This document shows, in pieces, positions 26,173 through 35,549 of a DNA stretch of 53,491 nt; positions within the stretch are counted from its first letter, which is position 1; each line of letters starts with the position of its first letter. Both the position numbers and the translations under genes were made by a program. This stretch comes from Planctomycetaceae bacterium (GTDB lineage: Bacteria > Planctomycetota > Planctomycetia > Planctomycetales > Planctomycetaceae), in assembly GCA_900299185.1 (NCBI GenBank), contig OMIV01000091.1, forward strand, positions 1 through 53,491, read 5' to 3'. Below the pieces are notes generated by a model. The model saw nothing but the letters and a program-made list of their open reading frames with translations. It was not told where the DNA came from and did not search any database.

Positions 26173-27768
26173 ATGATGCTTCGAATTTCCAATCTGCAAT
26201 TGCCGGTCGAGTACTCTGAAGCCGAATTGTTCGGCCAAATCCAAGAAGTACTGGGAGTCGAACCCGCCGAAGTCGCGAAGTGGCGCATCCTCAAAAAGAG
26301 CATCGATGCTCGGCAGCGTTACAACCTCAACTTCGTCTATTCCGTCGCTGTCGATCTGATGCCGGACATCGAGACGGAACTCGCTACCCGCCGCATTCCG
26401 GGCGTGGATCTCTATCGCCCCGAAGTCTTCGATGATCCTGTCTCTGGTCCCCAGCCTTTGACCGAACGACCGGTCATTGTCGGTTCGGGACCAGCCGGAA
26501 TTGCCGCCGGTTATTACTTGGCCAAACGCGGCTATCGCCCGTTGATTCTGGAACGCGGCTATCCCGTCAAAGAACGAGTTCCAGCAATTCGTGCGTTCGA
26601 CAAAGGCGGTCCCTTCGAAGCCAATAACAACTACCTCTTCGGAGAAGGCGGAGCTGGCACGTTCTCGGACGGCAAGCTGACCTGTCGGCTGACCGGCGCG
26701 GACGTTGAATGGATCATGGCGTGCTTCGCCGAGTTCGGGGGGCAACCGTCGGTGATCTATGACAACCGCCCGCACCTGGGCAGCAACAAACTTCCGCGCG
26801 TCGTTCGGAACTTTCGTCGAGCCATTGAAGCTCTCGGCGGTGAGTATCGCTTTGCTTGCCAAGTGGAACGCCTGGAAGTCGCAGATGGAGTCATGCGCGG
26901 CGTGCACACTTCCAGCGGCTTTATTCCTGCTCACACCGTCATTCTGGGAATCGGCCACAGCGCCCGAGACACCTATCAAACGTTGTACGAGCAAGGCGTG
27001 CCGTTCATTCAAAAGGCGTTTCAACTGGGTCTGCGAATTGAGCAACCTCAAGAGCAAGTCAATCGCCATAAATACGGCAAGCCTGAGTATCAAGAATTAC
27101 TCGGCGCCGCCGACTACACCTTACAAGCCAAGTCAGAGCGCGACGTCTTCACCTTCTGCATGTGCGCCGGAGGCATCGTCATTCCGAGCATCTCTGAACC
27201 CGGTGCCTTCTGTTCGAACGGCATGAGCAACTCGCGACATGACTCTCCGTTTGCCAATAGCGGCTTGATGGTGACGCTCGAACCCGGCGAATTCGGCAGC
27301 GATCACCCGCTGGCCGGCATGCACCTGCAGCGGAAGTTCGAGATGGCCGCGTTCCAACTCGGTAAGGGCAATTACTCCGCACCGATTCAACGCGCGAGCG
27401 ACTTCATCGCGCGACGTGCTCCTCAACCGCATGAGAACCTGCCGTCTTCCTACGAACGCGGCACAATCGGCACGGCCTTGGACGGCGTGTTGCCACCGCA
27501 AGTCGCTGATGCAATTCGCAAGGCATTGCCATTAATGGACCAGCGCTGGCGGGGCGACTTTCTGAAGAACGCCACATTGGTCGGTCCCGAAATGCGAGGC
27601 AGTGCTCCCGTCCGCATCTTGCGGGATCGAGAGTCGTTTGAGACTCCAGGCTTCGTGGGTCTCTATCCAGTTGGCGAAGGAGCTGGTTACGCGGGCGGCA
27701 TCGTGACGGCCGCTGTCGACGGCTTACGAGCAGCTCGTGAAATCGTTCGCCGATACACGCTGACCTAA
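26173..27768 (+). CDS. NAD(P)/FAD-dependent oxidoreductase (COG2509-like)
   Basis: A 531-residue flavoprotein. The N-terminal about 95 residues form a small helical domain with the pattern WRILKKSIDARQR seen in the uncharacterised FAD-dependent dehydrogenase family; then the Rossmann motif VIVGSGPAGIAAGYYLA (101-117) binds FAD, and FGEGGAGTFSDGKL and FCMCAGGIVIPS follow, both characteristic of this group. The C-terminal VGEGAGYAGGIVTAAVDGLRAA closes the FAD site. The reaction is not known for the family. ATG at 26173 is followed directly by another ATG at 26176; either could be used. Confidence 0.93.
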   Translation: MMLRISNLQLPVEYSEAELFGQIQEVLGVEPAEVAKWRILKKSIDARQRYNLNFVYSVAVDLMPDIETELATRRIPGVDLYRPEVFDDPVSGPQPLTERPVIVGSGPAGIAAGYYLAKRGYRPLILERGYPVKERVPAIRAFDKGGPFEANNNYLFGEGGAGTFSDGKLTCRLTGADVEWIMACFAEFGGQPSVIYDNRPHLGSNKLPRVVRNFRRAIEALGGEYRFACQVERLEVADGVMRGVHTSSGFIPAHTVILGIGHSARDTYQTLYEQGVPFIQKAFQLGLRIEQPQEQVNRHKYGKPEYQELLGAADYTLQAKSERDVFTFCMCAGGIVIPSISEPGAFCSNGMSNSRHDSPFANSGLMVTLEPGEFGSDHPLAGMHLQRKFEMAAFQLGKGNYSAPIQRASDFIARRAPQPHENLPSSYERGTIGTALDGVLPPQVADAIRKALPLMDQRWRGDFLKNATLVGPEMRGSAPVRILRDRESFETPGFVGLYPVGEGAGYAGGIVTAAVDGLRAAREIVRRYTLT

Positions 27769-28354
27769 GAGTTCGCCGCGAGCCAGATTGTCAGCGAACT
27801 CAAATCACCCGACCGCTTCTGCGCTGCTGCCCTCTATTCAATGAGGTCGAATCAACCGTCCAAACGTCTTCCGCCAAGACACTGGAAACTCGTCGCGTCC
27901 ACTGATCACTCCATGCCAACGCGTTGCAGAGACTAACGCTGGCCGCGACGATCGTGCGAAATAGTGGAATTGGGAAGCTTTTGCGGAGTGTGACGGAATT
28001 GATCTCAAGTTACGGCGATAACCTGACGAATCTAAATGCGAACTTAGAACGAACCGAGTTTCGCCAACAGCTTACAATCAAAGAAGTTGTGCTTGACCGA
28101 CTTTTCGAAAGCTCATAGAAACCATCACATCTTCATTGAGCTAAGTCGAGCAACTGTTGATTGGCCAACTGTGACAAGCGATTATGCGGGTTCGGACAAG
28201 GATGTCCTCACAACGTTCTTCCCGATGAAATGCGAACTTCGTCGTGATCATCGGGTTGATTGAACTGGGCAACACATCTCGCCTTTGGGCACCCGGGATG
28301 GTTGCTGTCAAACAGGAGCACGGTGCCCACACGCTTCACAGGAGCCAACGGATT
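27769..28354. other. AT-richer intergenic region
   Basis: This 586-nt region lies between the oxidoreductase and the histone-like gene. From about 27920 to 28250 it is noticeably richer in A and T than the surroundings. A plus-strand frame with a TTG start (27924-28118, 64 codons) is present, but it has no ribosome site and no recognisable content, so I do not call it a gene. The promoter of the histone-like gene should be at the right end. Confidence 0.45.
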
Positions 28355-28498
28355 ATGGCAACAAAAGCAACCGCGAAGACCGAAACCAAGAGCACCAAGG
28401 CCGCAGCTGGCAAAGCCACCAAGGCAGCAGCACCAAAGGCCAAGGCTCCAGCCAAGAAGGCTGCAAAGTCTCCAAAGGCTAAGGCTGGTGCGAAGTAA
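28355..28498 (+). CDS. Lysine/alanine-rich histone H1-like small protein
   Basis: A 47-residue protein from the ATG at 28355 with GGAG about 10 nt upstream. Fourteen lysines and eighteen alanines are arranged in AK, AAAPK and KAAK units with Thr, Ser, Pro and Gly, and only one acidic residue. This is the composition of bacterial H1/Hc1-type histone tails, which bind DNA without sequence specificity. Many such proteins in planctomycetes are short like this. It has its own strong terminator 29 nt after the stop, consistent with a highly expressed single gene. Nucleoid compaction is the likely role; the assignment rests on composition rather than homology. Confidence 0.82.
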   Translation: MATKATAKTETKSTKAAAGKATKAAAPKAKAPAKKAAKSPKAKAGAK

Positions 28499-28526
28499 GC
28501 CTCGCGGCGATTCGCCACAGAACTGA

Positions 28527-28558
28527 AGAGGCCGAGCAATCATTGCTCGGCCTCTTTC
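28527..28558 (+). terminator. Rho-independent terminator of the histone-like gene
   Basis: The arms AGAGGCCGAGCAAT (28527-28540) and ATTGCTCGGCCTCT (28542-28555) are perfectly complementary, giving a GC-rich stem of about 12 bp with a small loop, followed by TTTCATTT. This is the clearest intrinsic terminator in the window. Confidence 0.9.
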
Positions 28559-28700
28559 ATTTCCCGGATAGCACTAAACTCAGCACTCTCATCTCGGCGG
28601 CGTGTTTGATCGTCCGACTTCACCGTCACGACTCGTTGATCTGGGCGATAACTTCCGAGTGAGACTGCATCGAAGACGTTTGCCCTGCGAGGACTCCACC

Positions 28701-29588
28701 ATGTCGATCGATATCGCTGTCGTTCCCGTTGCGGGTCATGGAACTCGACTCTTGCCAGCCACGAAGTCGCAGCCCAAAGAAATGCTGCCTGTCGGCCGTA
28801 AGCCGGTTGTACAATACGTCGTGGAAGAATTGGCACACTCGGGAATCCGACGCCTGCTATTCATCACCGGGGCCAGCAAGACATCGATCGAAAACCACTT
28901 CGACATCGACGATCGACTCATCACTTATCTTCGTGAATCAGGACGAGAAGAAGAGCTAGCACAGCTCGACTTCGAACGCCGCGACATCGAATACTTCTAC
29001 ACGCGCCAGCGACGACAATTGGGACTTGGCCACGCCGTGCTCTGCGCTCGGTCGCTCGTCGGACAGCAACCATTCGTGGTTGCTCTGGGAGACTCAATCA
29101 TCGGAATCAACGCCAAGTCCGACATCGTGCAACGCATGGCAGACGAGTTCGAACGGTCGAAGGCAGACCTCGTCGTCGCATTCGAAGAAGTGCCGCCCAG
29201 TGACGTCGTGCGTTATGGAATTGCCAAGCCACGCGGCGCCGTCAGCGACATCTTTGAATTGGAAGACGTCGTCGAAAAACCTGCCGCCAACGAGGCGCCC
29301 AGTACGTTGGCTGTTGCAGCTCGCTATGTCTTCAGCCCGGCCATCTTTGATGAGCTGGTTGAAACCAAGCCTGGTAAGGGCGGCGAAATTCAACTGACCG
29401 ACGCCATGCGATCGCTGCTGAAGAAAGGCGGCAAAGGGATTGGCTTTCGACTGCCTGCAACCGAGCCGCGTTTCGACATCGGCAACTACGAGAGCTACTA
29501 CCAGTCCTTCGTCGAGTTCGCGCTTGCCGACCCGGACTACGGTCCAGGCTTGAAGGCTCATCTGCAAAAGCTCTTAGCCAACGGTTAA
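28701..29588 (+). CDS. galU: UTP-glucose-1-phosphate uridylyltransferase GalU
   Basis: A 295-residue nucleotidyltransferase making UDP-glucose from UTP and glucose-1-phosphate in the cytoplasm. The start at the ATG at 28701 (GAGGA upstream) gives MSIDIAVVPVAGHGTRLLPATKSQPKEM; the GxGTRxLPxTK nucleotide-binding loop (12-22), KPVVQYVVEEL, and PFVVALGDSI and VVEKP further along are all typical. The length is normal for bacterial GalU. The product feeds capsule, glycan and trehalose/glycogen pathways. It is convergent with the thioesterase gene, with 39 nt between their stops. Confidence 0.96.
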   Translation: MSIDIAVVPVAGHGTRLLPATKSQPKEMLPVGRKPVVQYVVEELAHSGIRRLLFITGASKTSIENHFDIDDRLITYLRESGREEELAQLDFERRDIEYFYTRQRRQLGLGHAVLCARSLVGQQPFVVALGDSIIGINAKSDIVQRMADEFERSKADLVVAFEEVPPSDVVRYGIAKPRGAVSDIFELEDVVEKPAANEAPSTLAVAARYVFSPAIFDELVETKPGKGGEIQLTDAMRSLLKKGGKGIGFRLPATEPRFDIGNYESYYQSFVEFALADPDYGPGLKAHLQKLLANG

Positions 29589-29627
29589 GCCTTCGAATCC
29601 CATTCGATGTCGACGCTGTGACGGATA

Positions 29628-30053
29628 CTACACCGACCCGAGTTGCTCCATCGCCGAACGAATGTCGTCAGGAACTCGGACCGACGTCTGTTGGGCAAAG
29701 TCAAACGTCACCATAGTCGATGTCGCTTCGGCCGCGACTGCGTTGAGTTTCTTGCTGACCAAGCGATGCTCGACATTGAAGCTGCTGTTGCCGAGCTTCG
29801 CTAAGCGAGCCCCGATCATGATGGTATCCGGGTAGAGCAATTGCTTACGGAAGTCGCACTTGATCGACACCAACACGGTGCCGAGCGTCGTCTCCGGGTG
29901 ATATCGCACAATGCCGACGCGTTCCGCAAATGCGATTCTCGAAGACTCCCACCAGCGAAAGAAGACGACGTTGTTGACATGCCCCAAAGCATCTTGATCG
30001 CCCCATTGAACCGGCAGTTCGATGACCACGGGGAAGTCCTTCAGTAGCTCCAT
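29628..30053 (-). CDS. Acyl-CoA thioesterase, hotdog fold (4HBT/YbgC-like)
   Basis: A 141-residue protein from the ATG at 30053, selected because GGAG lies just upstream; the frame stays open for another 38 codons, but that part is not conserved-looking. The motif VQWGDQDALGHVNNVVFFRWWESSR contains the catalytic aspartate and the HVNN signature of 4-hydroxybenzoyl-CoA thioesterase family members, and the following FRKQLLYPDTI strand fits the hotdog sheet. It should hydrolyse acyl-CoA thioesters in the cytoplasm; chain specificity is unknown. The next plus-strand gene starts 258 nt away. Confidence 0.92.
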   Translation of the reverse strand: MELLKDFPVVIELPVQWGDQDALGHVNNVVFFRWWESSRIAFAERVGIVRYHPETTLGTVLVSIKCDFRKQLLYPDTIMIGARLAKLGNSSFNVEHRLVSKKLNAVAAEATSTMVTFDFAQQTSVRVPDDIRSAMEQLGSV

Positions 30054-30311
30054 GCGTTGCTCCAAATCATTGAGGACGTTGTTTGCGACAACGATACACG
30101 ATCTCGTCACGAAGCCAGGAACGACAGGGTGACGCAGCCGGAATCGTTCGAGGCCCCGCCCGAACACAAGCTCCGAACGAGCGCAGTCGACGTCTGCCTT
30201 TTCCTCAAACGCCGATGCTCTAGCCTTCTCGCTCGCGATCTCGATTCACTCACCTTCGCACTCGGATCGCATTTCTAACGAAACTCCAATCCCTGCTCGA
30301 AGGAATGCGGC

Positions 30312-33300
30312 ATGCGTTCGTGCCTTGTGAGTCTCAGTTGTTTCGCAGCCATTGCATTGTCATCCGCTCTGGCATCAACGAGTTCCGCTGCCGACAAAGT
30401 TTGGCACCGCTTCGAGCGAGTGTTGCTCAGCGAAGAGTTTCGCAGTGAGGGCGCGGCTTTCGCCGATCTTGATGGCGATGGCGACAATGACATCGTGTCG
30501 GGCAATCTTTGGTATGAGGGGCCTGACTTCAGAGTGCGGCATGAGTATGTCAGCGGGTCGCGGCATCCCATTACCGGGTACTCGCAGCACTTCTTTTCTT
30601 GGACTCATGATTTCAATGGCGACAAGCGGCCCGACATTCTGGTTGTCGGCTTCCCCGGTGCGGCGGCCAAGTGGTTTGAGAATCCCGGCTCGAAAGACGG
30701 CAAGTGGGTCGAGCATCTCGCGGTCAAAGAGGCGAGCGGCGAGTCGCCTGACTTCGCCGACATCAACGGCGACGGGCGGCCCGAGCTGGTTTGCATTCTC
30801 GGCGGGCAATTTGGGTTCGCTCAGTTCGATCCCACGAAGCCCAATGACGAGTGGGCCTTTACCCCGATCACTCCCAAAGGTCCGTATGGAGCCTTCAGTC
30901 ATGGGCAAGGGCTCGGCGATGTGAATAAAGATGGCCGAGTCGACTTCCTCGACCCGAGCGGTTGGTGGGAACAGACCGCGAAGCCGGGGGAACTCTTCTT
31001 ACAACGCCCGCATACGTTTTGTCCGGCAGGAGCAGACATTCTCGTCTCTGACTTTGATGGAGACGGCGACAACGATGTGATCTCGTCGCAGAACCCACAT
31101 GGCTTCGGGCTCAGTTGGTTTGAGAATCGCGGCAATGGCACCGCGTGGGTCGAGCACTCGATCATGACCGCGAAGCCCGAGGACAATCCGTATGGGCTCG
31201 CAATCTCGCAGATGCATGCGCTCGCACTGGCCGATGTCGATGGCGATGGCGTTGAGGATCTCATCACCGGCAAGCGGTTCTACGCGCATGCGGCGGGAGA
31301 TCCGGGAGTCTCGGAGTTGCCGGTGCTCTACTGGTTTCAGACGGTGCGCGGACCGCAAGGTGTCGAGTTCATCCCGCACTTCATCGACGACACATCCGGC
31401 GTCGGCACGCAAGTGACTGTAGGAGATGTGACAGGCGACGGGCTCAAAGACATCCTTATTGGCAACAAGCGCGGAACGTTCTTGTTCGTGCACAAAAAGG
31501 AAACCGTCTCGGAAGAAAAGTACGCAGCGCTGCTGCCTCAGAAGCAAACAACGCCGCGACATCTGCCGGGCTTGCCAGACTTCGCTCAAGGAGTCCGTGC
31601 GACCGAAGCTCTCGATCCCGAAGCCGAACGCAAGACGTTCGTGCTGCCGCATGGCTTTGAAGCAACGCTTGTCGCTGCAGAGCCCGAGATCCAAAAGCCG
31701 ATGAATCTCGCCTTCGATACGAGAGGCCGTTTGTGGGTCTCGATGTCGCTCGAATACCCGTATGCCGCACCGCTCGATCAAGTCGGCAAGGACATCATCA
31801 AGATCTTCGAAGACACCGATGGCGACGGTCGCTTCGATAAGAGCACGACGTTCGCAGACAAGCTCAATATCCCGATCGGGCTTTATCCGTATCAGGACGG
31901 CGTTGTCGTTTGCAGCATTCCCAACATTTGGTTCCTGCGCGACACCGACAACGACGGAGTCTGCGACAAACGCGAGATCCTCTACGGCCCGATTGGCTTC
32001 GACCGCGATACCCACGGCATGTGCAACGCCTTCCGACGCGGCTACGATGGTTGGCTCTATGCGTGTCACGGCTTCAACAACAACACGACGCTCAAAGGCC
32101 GAGATGGCAACGTCGTGACGATGAACTCGGGCAATACGTTTCGCATGAAGTTGGATGGCTCGCGTGTGGAACATTTCACACACGGGCAAGTCAATCCGTT
32201 CGGTCAGACGTTCGATCCCTTCGGAAATCAACTGACCGCCGACTGTCATACGAAGCCGATCACGCTGCTGTTGCCCGGCGGCTATTACGAGAGCTTTGGC
32301 AAGCCGCATGATGGGCTCGGCTTTGTGCCCAATGTGATGGACCACTTGCACGGATCGACGGCGATCGCGGGCATCGCCCAATGTAATAGTGATTCCTTCC
32401 CGGCGGTCTATCGCGGCAACACGTTCGGCGGAAACGTCATGACGAGCCGCATCAATCGCAACTCGCTCATCGAGAAGGGCTCGACGATCCGTGCTCAAGA
32501 AGAGCCCGACTTTTTGATCGCGGGCGATTCATGGTTCCGTCCTGTCGACATCATCTTCGGCCCCGATGGAGCGATGTACGTCGCCGACTTCTACAACAAG
32601 ATCATCGGCCACTACGAAGTCCCGCTGCCGCATCCGGGCCGCGATCGCTTCCGAGGTCGCGTGTGGAAGATCTCCTACAAGCACGACGCGAATCGCAGAG
32701 ATGCCGTCGCTACTCCGGCAACCGCGTCGCAAAGCAAGCTTGCGATGGCGAGTCTCACTCCTGAGCAGCTCGTTGCGCAATTCGACATCGACAACCTCAG
32801 CCGCCGGATGCTGATTGCAGATCGGCTCGTCGATCACTTCGGAGAGCGCGCTATCCCCGCCGCAACATCGGGGCTGACGTCAAAGTCCGAGTACGTTCGA
32901 GCCCACTCGATGTGGGTGCTCGATCGCCTGAGCGCTCTCAGCGATGACGTGCTCTTGAAGTCAACAAACGACAGCAGCCCGCTCGTGAGAACTCACGCAG
33001 CCCGGATCGCTGGAACGCGGCCCAACGTCGGAGCTCTTCAGAACGCTCTCACCAAACTTCTCGACGACGCGCATCCGCAAGTGAAGCGTGCTGCTGCATT
33101 GTCATTGGGAGAAACTGAAGACCCCGCTGCTGTGAAGCCGCTGATGTCGGCGCTGGCGAAGGCGTCGGGTGATGACGTGCATTTGCAGCATGCTCTGAAG
33201 ATGGCGTTGCGGAACTCGCTCAAGAACGAAGCCGCGTTTGCCAAACTGACGACCGAGCCGATGACGGACGCTGAAGCTCAAGTCGTCGCTGGACTCGCGC

Positions 33301-35006
33301 TCGCGATTAAGACGCCCGCAGCGGGATCGTTCCTGATCAAGCATCTGTCGAAGGTGCCGACGAACGATCGGGCGCGGCTGGTCGAGATCGTCAAAGCCGC
33401 TGCGAGTCAGGCTTCGGCCAACAACGTCGGCGAGATCGTCAACGTCGCCCGCACGCGGTTTGAAGACGACCGCAACTTGCAGATCGAGTTGCTCAATTCG
33501 GTGAAGCAGGGTCTTGCTCAAAGTGGAACTCAAATTCCATCCGTCGTGCGTGAGTGGGCTCTCGTACTCGCGAAGCCGCTGCTGAAGATGGGCGAGGACA
33601 ACAAAGTCATCAGTTGGTCGTACTCGCCGTTCGAGGGGCAAGCCGATCAAGGCAACTGCTTCGTCATTCAAGAACGAGTCTCCGCCGACAATCAAAAAGC
33701 TCTCTACTTCGGAAGCCTGCCGCTCGGTGAGCAACGCACGGGCTACTACCGCTCGGGGGCGTTCGCGCTGCCGAAGAAGCTCAGCTATTGGGTCGCAGGG
33801 CATTACGGTCAGCCGGGGCAACCGATTAAGAAAACGACCTTCATTCGCGTGAAAGATGCGAAGTCGAACGAAGTGCTCTTCGAGTCAATGCCGCCGCGCA
33901 ACGACACCGCTCAGAAGACCGAATGGAATGCCGGCACTCACGCCGGTAAGCAGGTCATTGTTGAGATCGTCGACGGCGACACGCGCAGTGCGTACGCGTG
34001 GCTCGCGGTCGGAAGGTTCTCGGTCGAGGGCCTCAATCCCGATCGCACGACCGACGATCGCAAAGTCGGAGCACAACTCGTCGGAGCGTTCGGCTTGAGC
34101 GAGTTGATTCCCGGCCTGCGCGAATTGTTACAGCAAGCCACAACCGACCGAGACACTTCGATCGCGATTGCTGACGCACTCGTCGCCAATCAGCCGCAGC
34201 CGAAGTTGAGTGCACTCGTCGAAGGTTTTCGCATCGCCGGTTCAACTCCGAAGTTGAAAGCCGAGTGCATTGCCGCATTGCTCGACCCGAACGCTAAGAA
34301 CTTCGAACATGCCGTCACCGACTCCGTGAAAGTGGCGACAACTCCCGAGCAACTCCGCATCGCCGAACGACTAGCGAGCGATACTGCCGGAGCAACGGAC
34401 CTCATCGCCCTTGCCGAGAACGGACGCCTGCAACCGGCTCTGCTCACTCGACCGTCAGTGCAAACAAAGTTGTCGGTTGTGAAGAACGACGAGTTCCAAA
34501 AGCGCCTGGCCGCATTGGTTTCGGCGTTACCGGCTGAAGACGTGAAGGTCGAAGAACTCATCAAGAGTAAGAAAACGGACATCGCCGCGACGCCGGGCAA
34601 AGCCGAACTCGGAGCTGCTCTCTTCAAGAAGAACTGCGCGATCTGTCATCAAGTCGCCGGACAAGGAGCCATGGTCGGCCCGAACCTCGACGGCATCGGC
34701 AACCGAGGTATCGACCGCCTGCTCGAAGACGTGCTCGCTCCGAATCGCAACGTCGACGTCGCCTTCCGAGTGACAACAGTCGTCACGAAGTCCGGCAAAG
34801 TGATCTCGGGCCTCGTAAAACCGAGCGAAGGCCAAGAACTGCAACTCATCGACAATCAGGGCAAGCCCCAAACAGTCCCGCTCGCTGACATCGACGAAAA
34901 GGTGCCCTCGCGCCTCTCCTTGATGCCCGCCAACGTCGCCGAGCAACTCACCCCCGAAGATTTTCGCAACCTGTTCGCGTACCTGCTGACGCTGCGGCAG
35001 CAGTAG
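30312..35006 (+). CDS. Giant secreted protein: FG-GAP propeller, PVC-type dehydrogenase-like propeller, HEAT repeats, cytochrome c
   Basis: A 1564-residue protein with AAGGA before its ATG and a signal peptide (about 1-27). Domain order: FG-GAP/VCBS region about 40-400 with several DxDGDxxxD calcium loops; a PVC-type membrane-bound dehydrogenase/sorbosone-like propeller about 415-790 (FEATLVAAEPEIQKPMNLAFD, FGPDGAMYVADFYN); HEAT-like helical repeats about 810-1100; a beta-sandwich about 1120-1260; further helices; and a C-terminal cytochrome c with CAICH (C1442, C1445, H1446) and a methionine-ligand candidate later. An exported electron-transfer enzyme acting on carbohydrates is the usual inference for the PVC-type domain; substrate unknown. 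The N-terminal FG-GAP extension is an unusual addition. Confidence 0.93.
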   Translation: MRSCLVSLSCFAAIALSSALASTSSAADKVWHRFERVLLSEEFRSEGAAFADLDGDGDNDIVSGNLWYEGPDFRVRHEYVSGSRHPITGYSQHFFSWTHDFNGDKRPDILVVGFPGAAAKWFENPGSKDGKWVEHLAVKEASGESPDFADINGDGRPELVCILGGQFGFAQFDPTKPNDEWAFTPITPKGPYGAFSHGQGLGDVNKDGRVDFLDPSGWWEQTAKPGELFLQRPHTFCPAGADILVSDFDGDGDNDVISSQNPHGFGLSWFENRGNGTAWVEHSIMTAKPEDNPYGLAISQMHALALADVDGDGVEDLITGKRFYAHAAGDPGVSELPVLYWFQTVRGPQGVEFIPHFIDDTSGVGTQVTVGDVTGDGLKDILIGNKRGTFLFVHKKETVSEEKYAALLPQKQTTPRHLPGLPDFAQGVRATEALDPEAERKTFVLPHGFEATLVAAEPEIQKPMNLAFDTRGRLWVSMSLEYPYAAPLDQVGKDIIKIFEDTDGDGRFDKSTTFADKLNIPIGLYPYQDGVVVCSIPNIWFLRDTDNDGVCDKREILYGPIGFDRDTHGMCNAFRRGYDGWLYACHGFNNNTTLKGRDGNVVTMNSGNTFRMKLDGSRVEHFTHGQVNPFGQTFDPFGNQLTADCHTKPITLLLPGGYYESFGKPHDGLGFVPNVMDHLHGSTAIAGIAQCNSDSFPAVYRGNTFGGNVMTSRINRNSLIEKGSTIRAQEEPDFLIAGDSWFRPVDIIFGPDGAMYVADFYNKIIGHYEVPLPHPGRDRFRGRVWKISYKHDANRRDAVATPATASQSKLAMASLTPEQLVAQFDIDNLSRRMLIADRLVDHFGERAIPAATSGLTSKSEYVRAHSMWVLDRLSALSDDVLLKSTNDSSPLVRTHAARIAGTRPNVGALQNALTKLLDDAHPQVKRAAALSLGETEDPAAVKPLMSALAKASGDDVHLQHALKMALRNSLKNEAAFAKLTTEPMTDAEAQVVAGLALAIKTPAAGSFLIKHLSKVPTNDRARLVEIVKAAASQASANNVGEIVNVARTRFEDDRNLQIELLNSVKQGLAQSGTQIPSVVREWALVLAKPLLKMGEDNKVISWSYSPFEGQADQGNCFVIQERVSADNQKALYFGSLPLGEQRTGYYRSGAFALPKKLSYWVAGHYGQPGQPIKKTTFIRVKDAKSNEVLFESMPPRNDTAQKTEWNAGTHAGKQVIVEIVDGDTRSAYAWLAVGRFSVEGLNPDRTTDDRKVGAQLVGAFGLSELIPGLRELLQQATTDRDTSIAIADALVANQPQPKLSALVEGFRIAGSTPKLKAECIAALLDPNAKNFEHAVTDSVKVATTPEQLRIAERLASDTAGATDLIALAENGRLQPALLTRPSVQTKLSVVKNDEFQKRLAALVSALPAEDVKVEELIKSKKTDIAATPGKAELGAALFKKNCAICHQVAGQGAMVGPNLDGIGNRGIDRLLEDVLAPNRNVDVAFRVTTVVTKSGKVISGLVKPSEGQELQLIDNQGKPQTVPLADIDEKVPSRLSLMPANVAEQLTPEDFRNLFAYLLTLRQQ

Positions 35007-35054
35007 CAGACGGTAACCCAAGTGAGTTCGCTTAAGAGTCAAAGGTGGAGAGCC

Positions 35055-35477
35055 ATGTCGAACACATCCCCGACAGCGTCAGGTTCAACAGGCTTTTCAA
35101 CATCGATCAAAACTCGATTCAAGGGACTCGTTGCATTCATCGCTATCGCGGTGGTGATGTTTGGCGCGGTGTATTGGTCGACGACTCCTTCGAACCACAT
35201 TGTCGTCGTGAACGAGTCGGGGCGCGAGCTGCTTCATGTGACACTGGAGTTGGAGACGGACTCTTCTTCTGAGAGGCTATGGGAATGGTCGCAAAGAACC
35301 CTTGCTCCAAATGAGTTGCACGCTGAGTCAGCCCGCGTGCGGTTTGAATCGAGCATGGTCTTGCGAGTGAGTGAGAAAGGTGCGGCCGTCGCCAAGATCT
35401 TGGTCCGTCCGCCGGGAAGATACGGGCGGACGATGGTTGTTGTGGCTGACAACTTCGGGCAGTGGTCCGTGAACTAG
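35055..35477 (+). CDS. Single-pass membrane protein of unknown function
   Basis: A 140-residue protein from the ATG at 35055, which has AAAGGTGGAG upstream. One hydrophobic segment (about residues 24-43) follows a short Ser/Thr-rich cytoplasmic start; the remainder is a beta-rich domain of about 95 residues (HIVVVNESGRELLHVTLEL), predicted to be outside the membrane. No family is recognised. It ends at an amber TAG (35475-35477), after which the same frame stays open into the next gene. The neighbours are the giant cytochrome gene upstream (48 nt) and the DUF3299-like gene downstream. Confidence 0.72.
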   Translation: MSNTSPTASGSTGFSTSIKTRFKGLVAFIAIAVVMFGAVYWSTTPSNHIVVVNESGRELLHVTLELETDSSSERLWEWSQRTLAPNELHAESARVRFESSMVLRVSEKGAAVAKILVRPPGRYGRTMVVVADNFGQWSVN

Positions 35478-35549
35478 TCTCAGTTCAAAGAGATCCCAGA
35501 TAACGAGCCGTCAGCGACAAAAACGCCGATAGCCGAGTCGACGCCGCCG

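Noticed and set aside
27924-28118. 64-codon plus-strand frame as a small gene
   Set aside because: TTG start, no Shine-Dalgarno, no conserved-looking content; it lies in an AT-richer intergenic patch.
30999-32498. Long minus-strand open frame (499 codons) inside the giant secreted protein gene
   Set aside because: It is antisense to a well-supported coding sequence; its length follows from codon bias on the opposite strand and it has no domain or ribosome site.
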